Below, piece by piece: positions 33,434 to 45,048 of a DNA stretch of 64,000 nucleotides; positions within the stretch are counted from its first letter, which is position 1; each line of letters begins with the position of its first letter. A model generated the notes under the pieces. That model was given only the letters and a program-made list of their open reading frames with translations. It did not search any database and was not told where the DNA came from. The translations under genes were made by a program, and so were the position numbers. The DNA comes from Prunus persica. Taxonomy: Eukaryota; Streptophyta; Magnoliopsida; Rosales; Rosaceae. The DNA is taken from assembly GCF_000346465.2 (NCBI RefSeq), contig NC_034009.1, positions 8,961,251-9,025,250 on the forward strand, in the 5' to 3' direction.

Positions 33434-36295
33434 TGTTGTAAATGCATGAGTTGGTGGATGACCACCATACCTCTTAATATTCCACTGTTGGATTTTATGT
33501 AACCTATGCACTAAGTATTTGTAATTAGTACTTGTAACCTATAGGTATATTGTAAATGATGGTATTCAATCTTCTATCTTGTAAGCCTACAAAATAGGTG
33601 GTTCTACCAAAGATTAAGAGATGAATAAACATGGTGAAGCTTTATCTTTAGCATATCACTTCTCTCTACATTTTCTCCCTCTAGTTTTATAACACGTTAT
33701 CAGCACGACATTGCTCTTGGTATGTTTTCTTTCTCTGAATTTTCTTTCTTCTTATATGAGCTAGAGTCATCACATGGTATAGAGTTTCTTTGTACTCACC
33801 ATCAGACTTCATCATGCTTGTTTAAGAAAAAAAATTCTTATTCTTATTACACATGAATATAATGCCATGTTTTTATTTTTATTTGTTTGTTTATTTAATT
33901 TTAAGTATGATCTTAATTATTATGATGAGTTTGAATTATACAAAAGATCAGGGGCCCGAAGTTCCGTGATCCTCATCATATAACTAGATTAGGATATAGA
34001 GTCCTTTTGATTGAATCAGAACCTGAAGTTCTTTGATTCCAAATAATTGAGGGCGTGAAGTTCCGCGAATTTAAAGAGCACATAAGGACATAAAACTCCT
34101 CGATTTTGTATTAATCAAAATCAGAATTCCATGAGGCCTACATATGTCAAGAACTTGAACCAGAAGTTTCGAGTGCATATACATCGATTTGAGTATGAAG
34201 TTCAAAGCACAACTATTAATTCAATTTATTTAGATCTACGTATTCGTACCTGAAGTTTCGAATATATATTGATATGAACCTGAAGTTCATAGTTTTTCAT
34301 GGATCTTAATACTATATATGAACTTGAAGTTCATTACTTATTTGTGCCTATATGAACCTGAATTGGTTGGAAATCCAATTCTTAAACTTGTAGTTTTATC
34401 TACATATTGAATCCACATTAATATTGGATTATCTTGGAATTTCATAATCTTTAATTGATTTATTTTATTCCTTGTTTATACCACTTTACTTATTTTATTA
34501 TATTTTATTTTATTTATGTTAGGTTATTAATTAATTTCGTTTTACAATGGTAATGTTTTGTATTACCGCCCCAATATTGATAGCCAGAGGCGTCTATTAG
34601 AGAAACTTCCTACTTTCTTTTATGGGTAGGAAGTTTATGATGTTATGAACCAAAAGTTCTTGAGGCCCCAATATTACACAACTATTATAGTTGAAGATTA
34701 TGATGTCATGAACTAGAAGTTCATTGACCGAATAACTTTTATGTTGTGACATGACTATCTTGGCAATCCATGTCCCACAATGATGCATAAGATTTTTATA
34801 AATTTGTAAGGACATCGTTTAAAGACTCAAATTATTGTCTTGTCCAACAATATTATTACAAAGAACGCTGACAAATAAAAGTTGTCATAAGATCATCTCA
34901 GTCAAAAATTGACTTTGAGCCATCTTTCCTAAAATAATTCAAGGGGATATTTGTGAGCCTATACAACATCTAATTATGGATCACTTCACCAGTTTTACTG
35001 AATGTGCCTACTAAAATGGTCACATATTTGATAACGACTGTGAGTTTATTTTCCTACATTTTGAGACAATTTTCCCGCCGTTAGGGGGAGAAATGACAAT
35101 TCCTAAAGAACGTCGTGAAATAGTGTTGAATCAATTCGCTTTTGTCTCATCAAGATAATGCATATATAAGTTGTACATATGCTAACATGGATTGATATTC
35201 TCGTATCACAATCCATTAACATGGTGACTATATATATAATGCATGCCTGAAGCATGTCAGAAATATAGGTTCTAAAAACTTAACTCCCTAGAAGTGGAGA
35301 TTATTTGAAAAATTCAAGCCCTATAAAAAAATAACGCTCTATAGGAGGTTATGATCCACATATTCTAAATAATTCATTGTAAAAGAGGTCTTTGTCCCAT
35401 GAGTGACAACATAAGCCCCTGAAGAGGCATTGATACCCCAAAGCAATGAGATGATTATAAATTATGCATGCGCATGCACATAAGAATTGTGGGATCACAA
35501 ATTGATGATACATTTGGTTTATTAGTAGCTACTACAATCATCAAGGGCTATGATTATATTAAATCACGTTTCATGAATGTTGACAAGTTAAGTGATTGGC
35601 CAAAAATGGAAATAGGCAATTCCATTTATCACTAAATAAGAAGAGTTGGATATTGAACCTATAACTCAAACACCAAATTACAAATACTCAGTATGAAGGT
35701 TACGAATTGGTGTTTGTGAAGTGAAATAAGATCACTAATATGACATAAGGTTTCCTGGGAGAGACATGTGGTTTTAGTCTCCAATCTTATCGTAAATGCA
35801 TCCACATTTCTATAAGTGCGGTTGTTACTTTAACGCAAAACTTATAGTATGTGTTAAATGCATATTTATTAAGACTATATGGTACATGGAAATCCTCAAA
35901 GCTCATGAAATATTTGAGATTCAGAAGAAAGTTTCACTCTTTTTCCATTCGCTTTGGTTTTGTCCCACTGGGTTTTCCAAGCAAGGTTTTTAATGAGGAA
36001 ACAATGTCATTGTATGGTGGACATCCAAGGGGGAGTGTTGTAAATGCATGAGTTGGTGGATGACCACCATACCTCTTAATATTCCACCGTTGGATTTTAT
36101 GTAACCTATGCACTAAGTATTTGTAATTAGTACTTGTAACCTATAGGTATATTGTAAATGATGGTATTCAATCTTCTATCTTGTAAGCCTATAAATAGGT
36201 GGTTCTACCAAAGATTAAGAGATGAATAAACATGGTGAAGCTTTATCTTTAGCATATCACTTCTCTCTACATTTTCTCCCTCTAGTTTTATAACA
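33434..36295 (+). mobile_element. Short defective Ty1/copia-type LTR element with intact ends
   Basis: The 5' LTR (33434-33694) and 3' LTR (36036-36295) both read TGTTGTAAATGCATGAG...TTTATAACA and differ at about three places plus one base of length. ATCTT flanks both ends (33429-33433 and 36296-36300), a perfect 5-bp target duplication. CGTTATCAGCACGAC follows the 5' LTR and an AAGGGGGAG tract precedes the 3' LTR. The 2.3-kb interior has no long ORF, but copia relics can be read (GDICEPIQ near 34949, APEEALIPQSNEMIINYA near 35416). GAAGTTC phrases recur through the first kilobase. It is a large internal deletion derivative that can move only with help. Confidence 0.85.
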
Positions 36296-36480
36296 ATCTT
36301 AACCTATTTACGAGCTTTGTCTTTGATTTGTTTCATGTCTAAAATTATCATCCTTGTACATATTTGTCAAGAAGGAGAAAGACCCTCTGCATGTCAAATG
36401 CAAGGGTAAGGTGCTGTTTTAGCCTCTTAAAATGGTACAATTCACAAAATCTAGTTTTTTAAATTTTTTGTGGTTGGTGA

Positions 36481-36972
36481 TGTGAGAATGTGAAGATAAA
36501 GAGTCCCACATTGGAAAGTTAATAAACCTAGAAAGGGCTTATAAGGAGTTGGGTTACTCACCCCATTTCCAATTGATTTTGGAGTGAAACCTCAACTTCT
36601 TCATGGTATCAGAGGTGGTTAGCCAACGTGTGAAAGCCCAACGGCCACACGTGCTCCATGTCACCCAATATGTGTTGTCCACGTGTTAGGCTTGAAAATT
36701 CGTCACACGTGCGGGGGCATGTGAGAATGTGAAGGTAAAGAGTCCCACATTGGAAAGTTAAGAAACCTAGCAAGGACTTATAAGGAGTTGGGTTACTCCC
36801 CCCATTGCCAATTGGTTTTGGAGTGAAACCTCAACTTCTTCATGGTATCAGAGCCAGGTTAGCCTACGTGTGAAAGCTCAACGGCCACACGTGCTCCACG
36901 TCACCCAATATGTGTTGTCCACGTGTTAGGCTTGAAAATTCATCACGCGTGCGAGGGCGTGTGAGACTGGAA
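36481..36972 (+). mobile_element. Tandem TRIM array (LTR-internal-LTR-internal-partial LTR)
   Basis: A 123-bp LTR (TGTGAGAATGTGAAG...CAACTTCTTCA) lies at 36481-36603 and again at 36720-36842. A third starts at 36960 (TGTGAGACTGG) and breaks off. Each complete LTR is followed by TGGTATCAGAG, a tRNA-Met primer site, and about 116 bp of internal sequence. The internal part ends in a purine-rich tract (GCGGGGGCA or GCGAGGGCG). No coding capacity is seen. This is the definition of a TRIM element, here as a head-to-tail dimer. Confidence 0.85.
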
Positions 36973-37128
36973 CTTGAATAAAAATATGTTTATTTAATTA
37001 ATTAAAAAATAAAAAATAAATTTTTTTTATTTAACCCAAAGCCACAATCACCCAAAACCATCAACAAGCAGCCACTGGATCTCTGCAAGGAAAGCGAGAG
37101 TTCCCCAAAAATTATCACCACCATCCTA

Positions 37129-37129
<1 letters not shown>

Positions 37130-37189
<60 letters not shown>

Positions 37190-37192
37190 ACA
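37130..37192. repeat. Compound CT/CA microsatellite
   Basis: About 17 CT units run directly into about 14 CA units. Confidence 0.95.
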
Positions 37193-37656
37193 ATTTTGGT
37201 TCTTCCATTCCATGGCGATTTCAGATTCGCCGAGGCATTGCAGGCACCAGCACAAGCCCTCGCACAGACTTAGATCCATGGGATTTGCTCGGCAATTGGG
37301 TCCAAGCTCGACGGCACTACATTGTGTTCTGGAGTCGTTGTCGATCAAGAACTCGGCTAATTTGACGGACATGGGGAGCAGGAGGATGAGCATCCTCAAT
37401 TTTGATTTCAATAAGTGAATGATGATGATGATGTTAATGGTGAAGCCAGTGTGTTGAATCGGAATGGGGATGATGGTGATTACATGACTTGAATTGAATG
37501 ACTGAGTATGAGCTAGCACAGAATGCACAAGATTTTTTTTTTATTTTTTTCTCCTGAAAACGCATGGGATTGTTCAGTCCCCTCTCTTTGCACGGGATTA
37601 ACTAACACCTTCTAAGGAGACTCTTTAGTGGGCCCCACATTAATAATCCCTGCTTA

Positions 37657-38094
37657 GAGCATGTCCAGCGCAGGCCCTTTTGCCAGGGCAAGAGGCCCCT
37701 TTGCAGGGGTTTGCACCTCCAGTGCGCAATCAGCAGCCATGGCAAGCCCAAAGGCGGATCCTGCTTGGGCTTCAGCCCGAAGGAGCTGACGTCAGCAGTG
37801 ACGTCACCCTGACGTCAGTGAGCAAAAAAAAAAGGAAAAAAATTCAATTATTTTTATAAAAAAATACCAAAAAATTATGGATGTTTTCCCTATAAATACA
37901 GAACAATTTTATTCACTTTCCCTATAAATACATAACAAGTTTATAATTTGTTGCATATTCTTTTTTTTTTCTTGCCCTTGCCCTAGCCTTTTGGGGTGGA
38001 ACCAAAAAAGGTAAGGCTGTCACTATTCACGTGAATAGTAGCAACCCTTGCCTTGCCTTAGCCTTAACCTTAACCTTTTGGGGTGGACATGCTT
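37657..38094. mobile_element. PIF/Harbinger-type MITE with TTA target duplication
   Basis: The ends are GAGCATGTCCAGCGC and, inverted, AAGCATGTCCACCCC. TTA flanks both sides (37654-37656 and 38095-38097). The interior repeats GCTGACGTCAGCAGTGACGTCACCCTGACGTCA and carries ACTATTCACGTGAATAGT at about 38021, the same core palindrome as the unit at 25081. There is no coding capacity. Confidence 0.78.
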
Positions 38095-38391
38095 TTAGAA
38101 TTAGAATTAGGTGAACCAAACATGGGCCTAATTTTAATCTAATCCAATCCAGACTTGGGAAGTGTACCAAACGAGGCCAAAACTTATTCTTTTAGTTTAT
38201 TATTATTTTATTAGTGATAGAAACACTTTTTTTTTTTCATCTTCATTGTGAAATGATAAGAAAAGATATCCAAGTGTTGGATTTTGAAGTATAAAGATGA
38301 GTTTATGTGAGAAGAAGATGAAGATAAATGTTTATTTATTGAGGTTTGAATGTAGAAATATAAAAAGGATAAACAAGTAAAACTATTTGGA

Positions 38392-38428
<37 letters not shown>

Positions 38429-38459
38429 AAAGGCTGGATTAGTCGTTGGATTGAAAAAA
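38095..38459. other. Spacer, AT-rich
   Basis: Nothing coding is seen. An AT run lies at about 38395-38424. Confidence 0.5.
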
Positions 38460-39677
38460 GGCTTTTTATCATAAAATATCCCTGACGTCTACGAAACTAT
38501 CAGATTGTATCATTAAAGTTTTTTTGTATCACTCACGGTCCCTAACGTTAATATGGGTGCTTTTAAATAGTTTATCTGTCAAAAAAACTGTTAAATCCAG
38601 GGATATAATCGTCAAATCAATCCCTTTATATTCCACCTCTGTTGGAGCCTAGTTTGGAGGTAGTAATATGTGTGAGATCTGCCCAAGAGTTTAATGGTCA
38701 GTGCATTTGTGCATTTGTCCAAGGTTTGCAAAGTCGGTTTATCGCCCGGTCATATAAGTGAATAGTTGGCCCCTTCTTCCCACGAGAAGTGACCACATCT
38801 TCATCATCATTCAGATCAGTACAGTCATCATCCAAGCAATTTATGTCAATACTCACATTCTTATTCACATTCACCTGATTCATTAATTTATCTCGGAAGC
38901 TCGTTCCACCTGGGGCTGGGTTAACCAACAGGACAGGTACAAAGTCCTTCATTGACTCAGGTAGCAGGGGCGGGTTGGCAGTCTAGGCACAGTGCACTTC
39001 TCAAGCTTCAGACGCCCGGCTTCATTTCGCCAGTCGAGAAATCGAGGGAGGAGGGCCAGGGGATCCTTCCTCCATTAGCTAGTGTCTCCATTGCTCTTGG
39101 GCGGTGCAAACACTAGGAAAAGTATGTACTAAGTTCTTTTCTTTTCCAAAAAACCCAACTGCTATATTTTGCCTAGAAATTTGAAGATTTTTCATCACCA
39201 AAGGTTTTTAGCGACGGATGTTCATCAGATTTTTCGTGGTGTTCTTCAGATTTTTCGTCACTAAAAGTCAAATTTCCAGATCAACTTCAAACCAAATGTC
39301 ATCATGATCAGAGACATCTATGATCACGATATCTCAATTTCTCTAGTTTCTTTGTCTCTAAAATGTAATTTTTGTTGATACAAACCTTGGACAAATGCGA
39401 TGTACCGACTTTGCAAACCTTGGACAAATGCACTGACCATTAAACTCTTGGGCAGATCTCACACATATCACTACCTCCAAACTAGGCTCCAACAAAGGTG
39501 AAATCTAAAGGGATTGATTTGACGATTATGTCCCTGGATTTAACAGTTTTTTTTTATACATATGAGCCATTTAAGAGCACCCATATTAACATCAAGGGCC
39601 ATGAGTGATACAAAAATTTTTTTAGGATGCAATCTGATAGTTTCGTAAACGTCAGGGACATTTTGTGATAAAAAGCC
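38460..39677. mobile_element. Foldback MULE-like element carrying a LINE ORF1 segment
   Basis: Two inverted arms of about 280 bp lie at 38460 to about 38738 and about 39403-39677. Both begin, outermost, with GGCTTTTTATCA(C/T)AAAAT. The flanks TTGAAAAAA (38451-38459) and TTGGAAAAA (39678-39686) are a likely 9-bp target duplication, the size used by Mutator-like elements. The interior includes a minus-strand ORF of 84 residues (38952-38698) with SFRDKLMN and the RLCKPW motif of plant LINE ORF1 proteins. Part of that motif lies in the left arm and is mirrored in the right arm. No MURA transposase is present. Confidence 0.68.
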
Positions 39678-40046
39678 TTGGAAAAAAAAGAAGGCTGAAC
39701 TGGAAAAAAAAATTTAATAAATAAAAAGCCCAGCAACTAGCCTTTTCATTCCATTGTTATTGAGAGCGCTATGTGGCAGCTTCTCATAGGTCATTGCATG
39801 AAAAAGTCAATTTTTGTTGCGCCTTTTTTTTTAATAAAAAAAAAACTGACTGTGGGCCCACTCTTGCTCGGGCCAACACTTGGGAAAAACTAACCCCTCA
39901 TCTTGCTTTAAACCAAACTGGACTGGTCCAAATACATACATTGGAAGATGTCTTTTTTCAATTAGGGCCAGATCTGGGCCTAGTCCAGGCCAGATCAGTT
40001 CTATATATATATATTTTTTGAGTCCAAAACGTTGGGAAACTTTCAT

Positions 40047-40472
40047 TTAAAAACAAATATCAAGGTTTACATCTTCTACGAGTATATCAAAAAACCATTC
40101 TATACCAACATGGTCCCAAACATGACTACCTCCTTGCTTAGTTACAAATCTGGCAACAACATGTGCTACCTTATTACAAAGACAAAGAGCAAAAGTGACG
40201 AGAACCTTGTTAAATTGGGTAACACACTGTTAGATATCAAAAAGGATACCTTCAATGTTTGCATCAGGTTCACACTCACCATTTAGCATTGCAATACACC
40301 GTTGTGCATCAAATTCCACAACCACATCCCAAAAACGCATACGATAATATACCGTCAAACAGCTCTGATTGCCAGAGGAGTCGTGAAGTCCACCCTCACC
40401 ACATGCTCCTATTGAGAGCCCAAAATTATCTCTAAGAACCCAGCCCACACCTCCTTGCTGGGATGGCGTCAC
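40047..40472 (-). pseudogene. LINE-type RNase H fragment
   Basis: Minus-strand reading: GGVGWVLRDNFG, VVVEFDAQRCIAMLNG, one in-frame stop near 40232, then FNKVLVTFALCLCNKVAHVVARF, ending DILVEDVNLDICF and a stop. The order and the N-x-VAH-x-(L/V)A motif are those of the plant RNase H domain found at the C-terminal end of LINE polyproteins and in related host genes. No reverse transcriptase precedes it, so it is an orphan fragment. Confidence 0.75.
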
Positions 40473-41160
40473 CTAAGCAGCGTCACAAAGGACTCGTAAG
40501 TCAAGTGGATAAGAGCAATTATCCTTATACTTGTGGTCTTATGTTCAAAATCCAGACATCATTTGTGTCAAAGAAATCCAATATCATTATACAATATCAT
40601 CTATATATATAAAGCAAAAGGCAGAGAATGATGAAACATTCAAAATACCAGAAAATACTCTTTGTTAATTCAAACATAGAGTTGAAATTATTAATTAAAT
40701 GATGATAATATGGTAAATTCATATATTTTCATATTAAAAAATTAAAATTAAAAACAAAATCAGATAATAGGTCTTACTTTTATGGAACATAACTATCTAG
40801 ATTATCTTTTCTTAATTCTAAAAATAAAATTATAAATAAATAAAAAATTAATTGGCACATACGTGAGCGTGTGCCAAGAGGGGTAGTTATACAAGAAAGA
40901 CAAAAAAGAGAGGAGAGAGTTTGCCCATACCCGATTATAAAAGGGAAAAAGAAAACAATTATGATTTAAAACAAATAGAAGAAAAGCCAATAACTTAGGC
41001 CGTCGGATCCGTACTATGAAGGAGTTGATGTATCGAACGGTGGACCAGGATTAACCATGATATATAACTCCATCGAAATTACTAAACCACCCTTTTTCCT
41101 TCCACTTTACCGCAAATCGCATATCCTAGCAGCAGTGTAGTCTGCTTCAAAGCTGGTTCA
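40473..41160. other. Spacer and promoter of the S6 gene
   Basis: Near 40495-40560 a SINE-like segment reads AAGTCAAGTGGATAAGAGCA...GTTCAAAATCC, like pol III A and B boxes. Nothing else is recognisable. The S6 promoter should lie at about 40990-41140; TATATAA occurs at 41060. Confidence 0.4.
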
Positions 41161-44160
41161 ATGGGGGCACTCTTACACTCCTTCTCTGTAGCTTTTATCA
41201 CTCTAAAAACTTTAAAACTGGTCAAGGGAAATGGGTCCTCCAGAAACCAAATTTCAAGCTTGGAATTCGCAAATGGGTACTCCTCGTTTTCTTCTCGTAG
41301 GCCACTTACCTCTCAGAAGCTCTCTGTTGGACGTAGAAAGTCGGTGATTGTTGGTGCAAAGAAGAACAATAACAAGGAGAAGAAGAAGAACGACAATCAT
41401 AGCTTCGTATCAAAACCGGATGAGGCCACTGGCCCTTTCCCTGAAGCTGTGCTGCTTAAAGAGGTTGCCTTTTGAATTTTGACACAACTCCATGGTTTTA
41501 CTCTTTTTTTCCCTTCTTTATTTGGTATTATGAGTTTTTAAATTTCCTTTCCTCTGTGCGAATTTCGGTTTCTGAAATATAAAGACTTTTTAGTGCGACC
41601 CTTTACTTTTCAGCCACCGCTGTAGAATGTTCATATTGGTTATCTGAGATTCAAGCTATGTAAATTGTGGCTTAAGTACATTCATATTGTGGGCATCTGA
41701 GTTGGCCTTTCCTTTGTTCTGTTTCTTTGGACTATAATGTTTCACCATTAAAGTATGAACCTTGTGTACAAAGGGATCTTCTTTTTCTTGAAAAACTAAA
41801 TGAAGTTGGATAAGATAAGGTTTTGGGTTGCTTAAGTTTAGGTGCATGTAGTATTACAGTGATGAGATGACTCTAATTGTAATTGATTTTGAGATGAATT
41901 TTTATGATGAATTGCAGAAGAAAGTTCAGGAAGATGGTAAACTTCTCCCTGAGTTTGCTGACGCAGAAGAAGGTGAGTTATTCTGATTCAAACGTGTTAC
42001 AGGTGATTGCTATCTTTTTAAAAGGATGCAATATTAGTTTTCTTTGTTCTGAAGAAAGATTTTGGCCCTATGGGGATTGCTGTTATTGATTTTGTTTTCA
42101 TCACTATGCAGAGAAGGTGTATGAATTTTTGAAGCTTCAGCGACAAAGCGATTTGAATGAGGAACGAAGTAAGTGTACTTCCTGCTTCTTCTTCTTGCTA
42201 GTAGGATTGTCATGTGGTTCCTTAGGGGGCAGGATAATGCACTTTTATGTTCTAGGCTGCATCTACTTCTTTGCTAGTAGGATTTTTGAGATGCAATTTG
42301 GCTTTACTATACTGAAATGGTGGAATAAATTGCCTTTAATAATTCATAGAGCAAATGGACAATGTTATGAGTTTTTAACTGCGTGATTTACGATATGTTG
42401 CCTTCTAGACTGACATGTTTTATGACTCACTGTTTTCCTTGTCACAGTGCGCCACTATGAGGTGGTTTATCTGATTAATGAGAAGCATGTGGAAGAGGTT
42501 GGGAGTGTCAAGGAGAAAATTGAAGGTTGACTTCTAATCTCTTAGTACTGTGTACGTTATTACTGAACCAAATATGATAGAATTCACCATGGATTTTGAT
42601 GTATTTAAATTTATTTTTCCTTTTGGCATGCTTCTTTGTTCTTCTATACTATCTTGTCTTATAGAACAATAGGACAATAGTTTAAACATAGTGTTTTTAT
42701 TAGAATGGAGGAGAATAGTACATGGCTTTTGTAGGCTAGTTGGCCTCCTAGTGGTGTAGCTATCGGTTACCTATCTTCTAGTTCATGACTCTAGGCTATT
42801 GGCCCTTCATTCATATAGCTATTGGCTGGTCAACTCTTTGTTTTATAGAACAAGGCTCTTGACCTCTATGTGACTATTGGTCACTCTTAACACTTGGCTC
42901 CCTTTGTTGGGAGATCTCTTGGCTTGACCACACCCCCTTAGATTGGGTAGCTCTCTTTGTAGCTCCCTTGTAACTTAGTTTTGGATAGCTCTTAGCTCCA
43001 CCGCCATAGACATTGTTCTCTAGCTGCTTGCTTCTTGTGACTTCATTGAGAAAATTCTTACATATTCATTTAGTTTGCCGACATTCCCATGAAGCTTACA
43101 GAATTTCTTCAAGCTTCTAGATTTTTCCATATTTCTTTACCACAAATGTGCATTATTTTCAACAAGAATGAAGTTCAAAAGCAGGGTGAAATTCTCTGAT
43201 GTCTGAATATCTCTCAAGGGTGCCACGTTTAGCTTGCATTTCTCAAATGGGAAATCAGTTTCTGAGTGCCCAACAGTTTGTAATATGTTTCTTTTCAAAT
43301 GTTATTTCTTAGAGAGAGCAGGCAATGTGTCTCTTTGGGCAAGAAGGTCAGCACTAGCCCTTCAAATAATCTTTAGCAGTTTTACTTTAGGTGTCATATC
43401 ATATTTGAAGAATTTTGGGCAGTGGTAAAAAACAATTTGTGAACTTGGATGGATAGCTTATTTATTTATTTAATTTTAACGTTATAATTTCGTTGTTCAA
43501 TTAACTTAGAAAGCAGCTTGTAATTGCTCAGAATGAAAACTCATCTACTTGCTTGTAATTTCTTTAGCTCCTCACAGAATTTCCTCAACCCATAAATAAC
43601 TTGACATTGCTTAGAATGAAAGTTCATCTAGGAACTTGCGAATGGTCTACTGATGCATGCATAGACTTATCAGAATTCTTGTAGGACGAGTTTCCCTTTT
43701 TGAGTTGCAGTTGAAATGCCAAAGCTTTTTATTGATGTTTATCTGTGAATTACTTGTTGCAGGTTTTCTAAGGGAGAAGAAAGCCAGGATATGGAGAGTG
43801 AGTGATTGGGGAATGCGAAGACTAGCATACCAAATAAAGAAAGCCAAGAATGCTTACTACATTCTGATGAACTTTGAGATAGAAGCCAAATGGATAAATG
43901 ACTTTAAGACCATGTTGGACAAGGATGAAAGAGTCATTCGGCATCTTGTGATGAAGAGGGATGAGGCAATCACAGAGGACTGCCCTCCTCCTCCTGAGTT
44001 TCACAGCGCAGGTGCAGGTACGGATTCTGATCAGGAAGAGGAGGAGGATATGGAATACGACGACGAAGAGTACGGAGATGAAGATGGGATTATTATTGTT
44101 GACGCTGACAATGCTGATATAGAAGATAGGAAACAAGGAATGGTAGAACAAGTAGCTTAG
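41161..44160 (+). CDS. Plastid ribosomal protein bS6 family (RPS6 or RFC3-like)
   Basis: Five exons: 41161-41463, 41918-41972, 42112-42168, 42448-42525 and 43763-44160. All are GT-AG and the phases fit, giving 296 residues. Residues 1-70 are rich in Ser, Arg and Lys with few acidic residues, as in a chloroplast transit peptide. The S6 fold follows: MRHYEVVYLINEKHVEEVGSVKEKIEGFL, then W-G-MRRLAYQIKKAKNAYYILMNFE. The C-terminus is a long acidic tail (EEEEDMEYDDEEYGDED). bS6 sits on the platform of the small ribosomal subunit, beside bS18. The tail and total length exceed bacterial S6 (about 100 residues). It could be the core plastid S6 or the related RFC3 type. Intron 4 is 1.2 kb. Confidence 0.88.
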
Positions 44161-44459
44161 GAAAAACAGGAATGAGACAACTGAGGGCTGAAACAAGTGA
44201 GAAATCAGAAAGTTTTGCGTATTGGTTTTTGTATAAATTTGTGTAACGTTTAGAACGAGAGATGATATTTAAGTATATAATGGCAGATATGCTTGCTTTG
44301 ATTTTATGTCTAAGTTGATTTAATATATTCCAGTGTTTCGACAGAAACGGTTGATTTGGTCCGCAATAAACCTGTTTAAGCCTTGATGGCCTTTAAGGGA
44401 CAGGAATTGCTTAACGCTAAGATAAGTGGTTTAAGAAATCTTTAAATCCGATTAATTAA
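44161..44459. other. 3' flank of the S6 gene
   Basis: AT-rich, with no coding signal. It probably contains the 3' UTR to about 44300. Confidence 0.5.
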
Positions 44460-44631
44460 GGTTACTGATTTTCCCACTCTCTTTTTATTTACTTACATTA
44501 TTTTTTTTTTAAAATTATATATTCTCACTCATCTTTTATTCACTTACACTTCCTTTTATCTTATAGTGAAAAGTATTAAAAAACAAAAAAGAGTGTAGGT
44601 GGATAAAAAGAGAGTGGGAAAATCACCACCC
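44460..44631. mobile_element. 172-bp foldback MITE with TTAATTAA target duplication
   Basis: The left arm GGTTACTGATTTTCCCACTC... pairs with the right arm, read inverted as GGGTGGTGATTTTCCCACTC.... Both continue TCTTTTTAT. TTAATTAA stands at both ends (44452-44459 and 44632-44639). The 8-bp duplication fits hAT-type insertion; it is palindromic, so the exact cut is uncertain. Confidence 0.75.
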
Positions 44632-44950
44632 TTAATTAAATTGATATTCATAAATCTTTAGATCCGATTAATTAAATTGAGTAATGTAATTTACGGATCT
44701 CAAGCCGAGCCTCTAGCCTATTCAGAATCACTTATAGGGTCCACATGTTTCTCCATAGAAGTGATTTTTGGATAAGCCCTTGAGTTTCTTCTAGATTAAA
44801 GTAATATGGATGACGGTTGTTTTGGTTGATAATATTCCGGCGATATTTGGGACCATGGCCTGAATTGACATAAGGATATTTTGGGTGAGGTTCATTTTGA
44901 GAGATTCCAAAGCCCTACTTTACGAGAAATACTTCTATTAAACGGGGATA

Positions 44951-45048
44951 TAACTATTTTGCTATTTTCGGTCAATAACATTATGACATATGTGTTAATA
45001 CTTCCACGTGGCATAGTATTATTAGTCAGAAATAGCAAAATAGTGTTA
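44951..45048. repeat. Small inverted-repeat element, copy 1
   Basis: It starts TAACTATTTTGCTATTTTCGG and ends AAATAGCAAAATAGTGTTA, which is an inverted end. A diverged relative lies at 60851-60950, with the core ACTTC(C/T)A(C/T)GTGGCATA in common. The similarity runs on a little beyond the right end (AACTAA(G/A)TTTTTCTCCT). Confidence 0.65.

Noticed and set aside
36481..36972. Possibility that the tandem unit is a Cassandra TRIM (5S rRNA-bearing)
   Set aside because: No 5S rRNA promoter boxes or 5S-like stretch could be found in the 123-bp LTRs.
37212..37418. 68-residue ORF just after the CT/CA microsatellite (MAISDSPRHC...)
   Set aside because: It has an ATG and a leader-like repeat before it, but no domain, no splice support and an unusual Ser/Arg/His composition. 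It lies in a transposon-rich block. It may be a gene fragment; I could not support a call.
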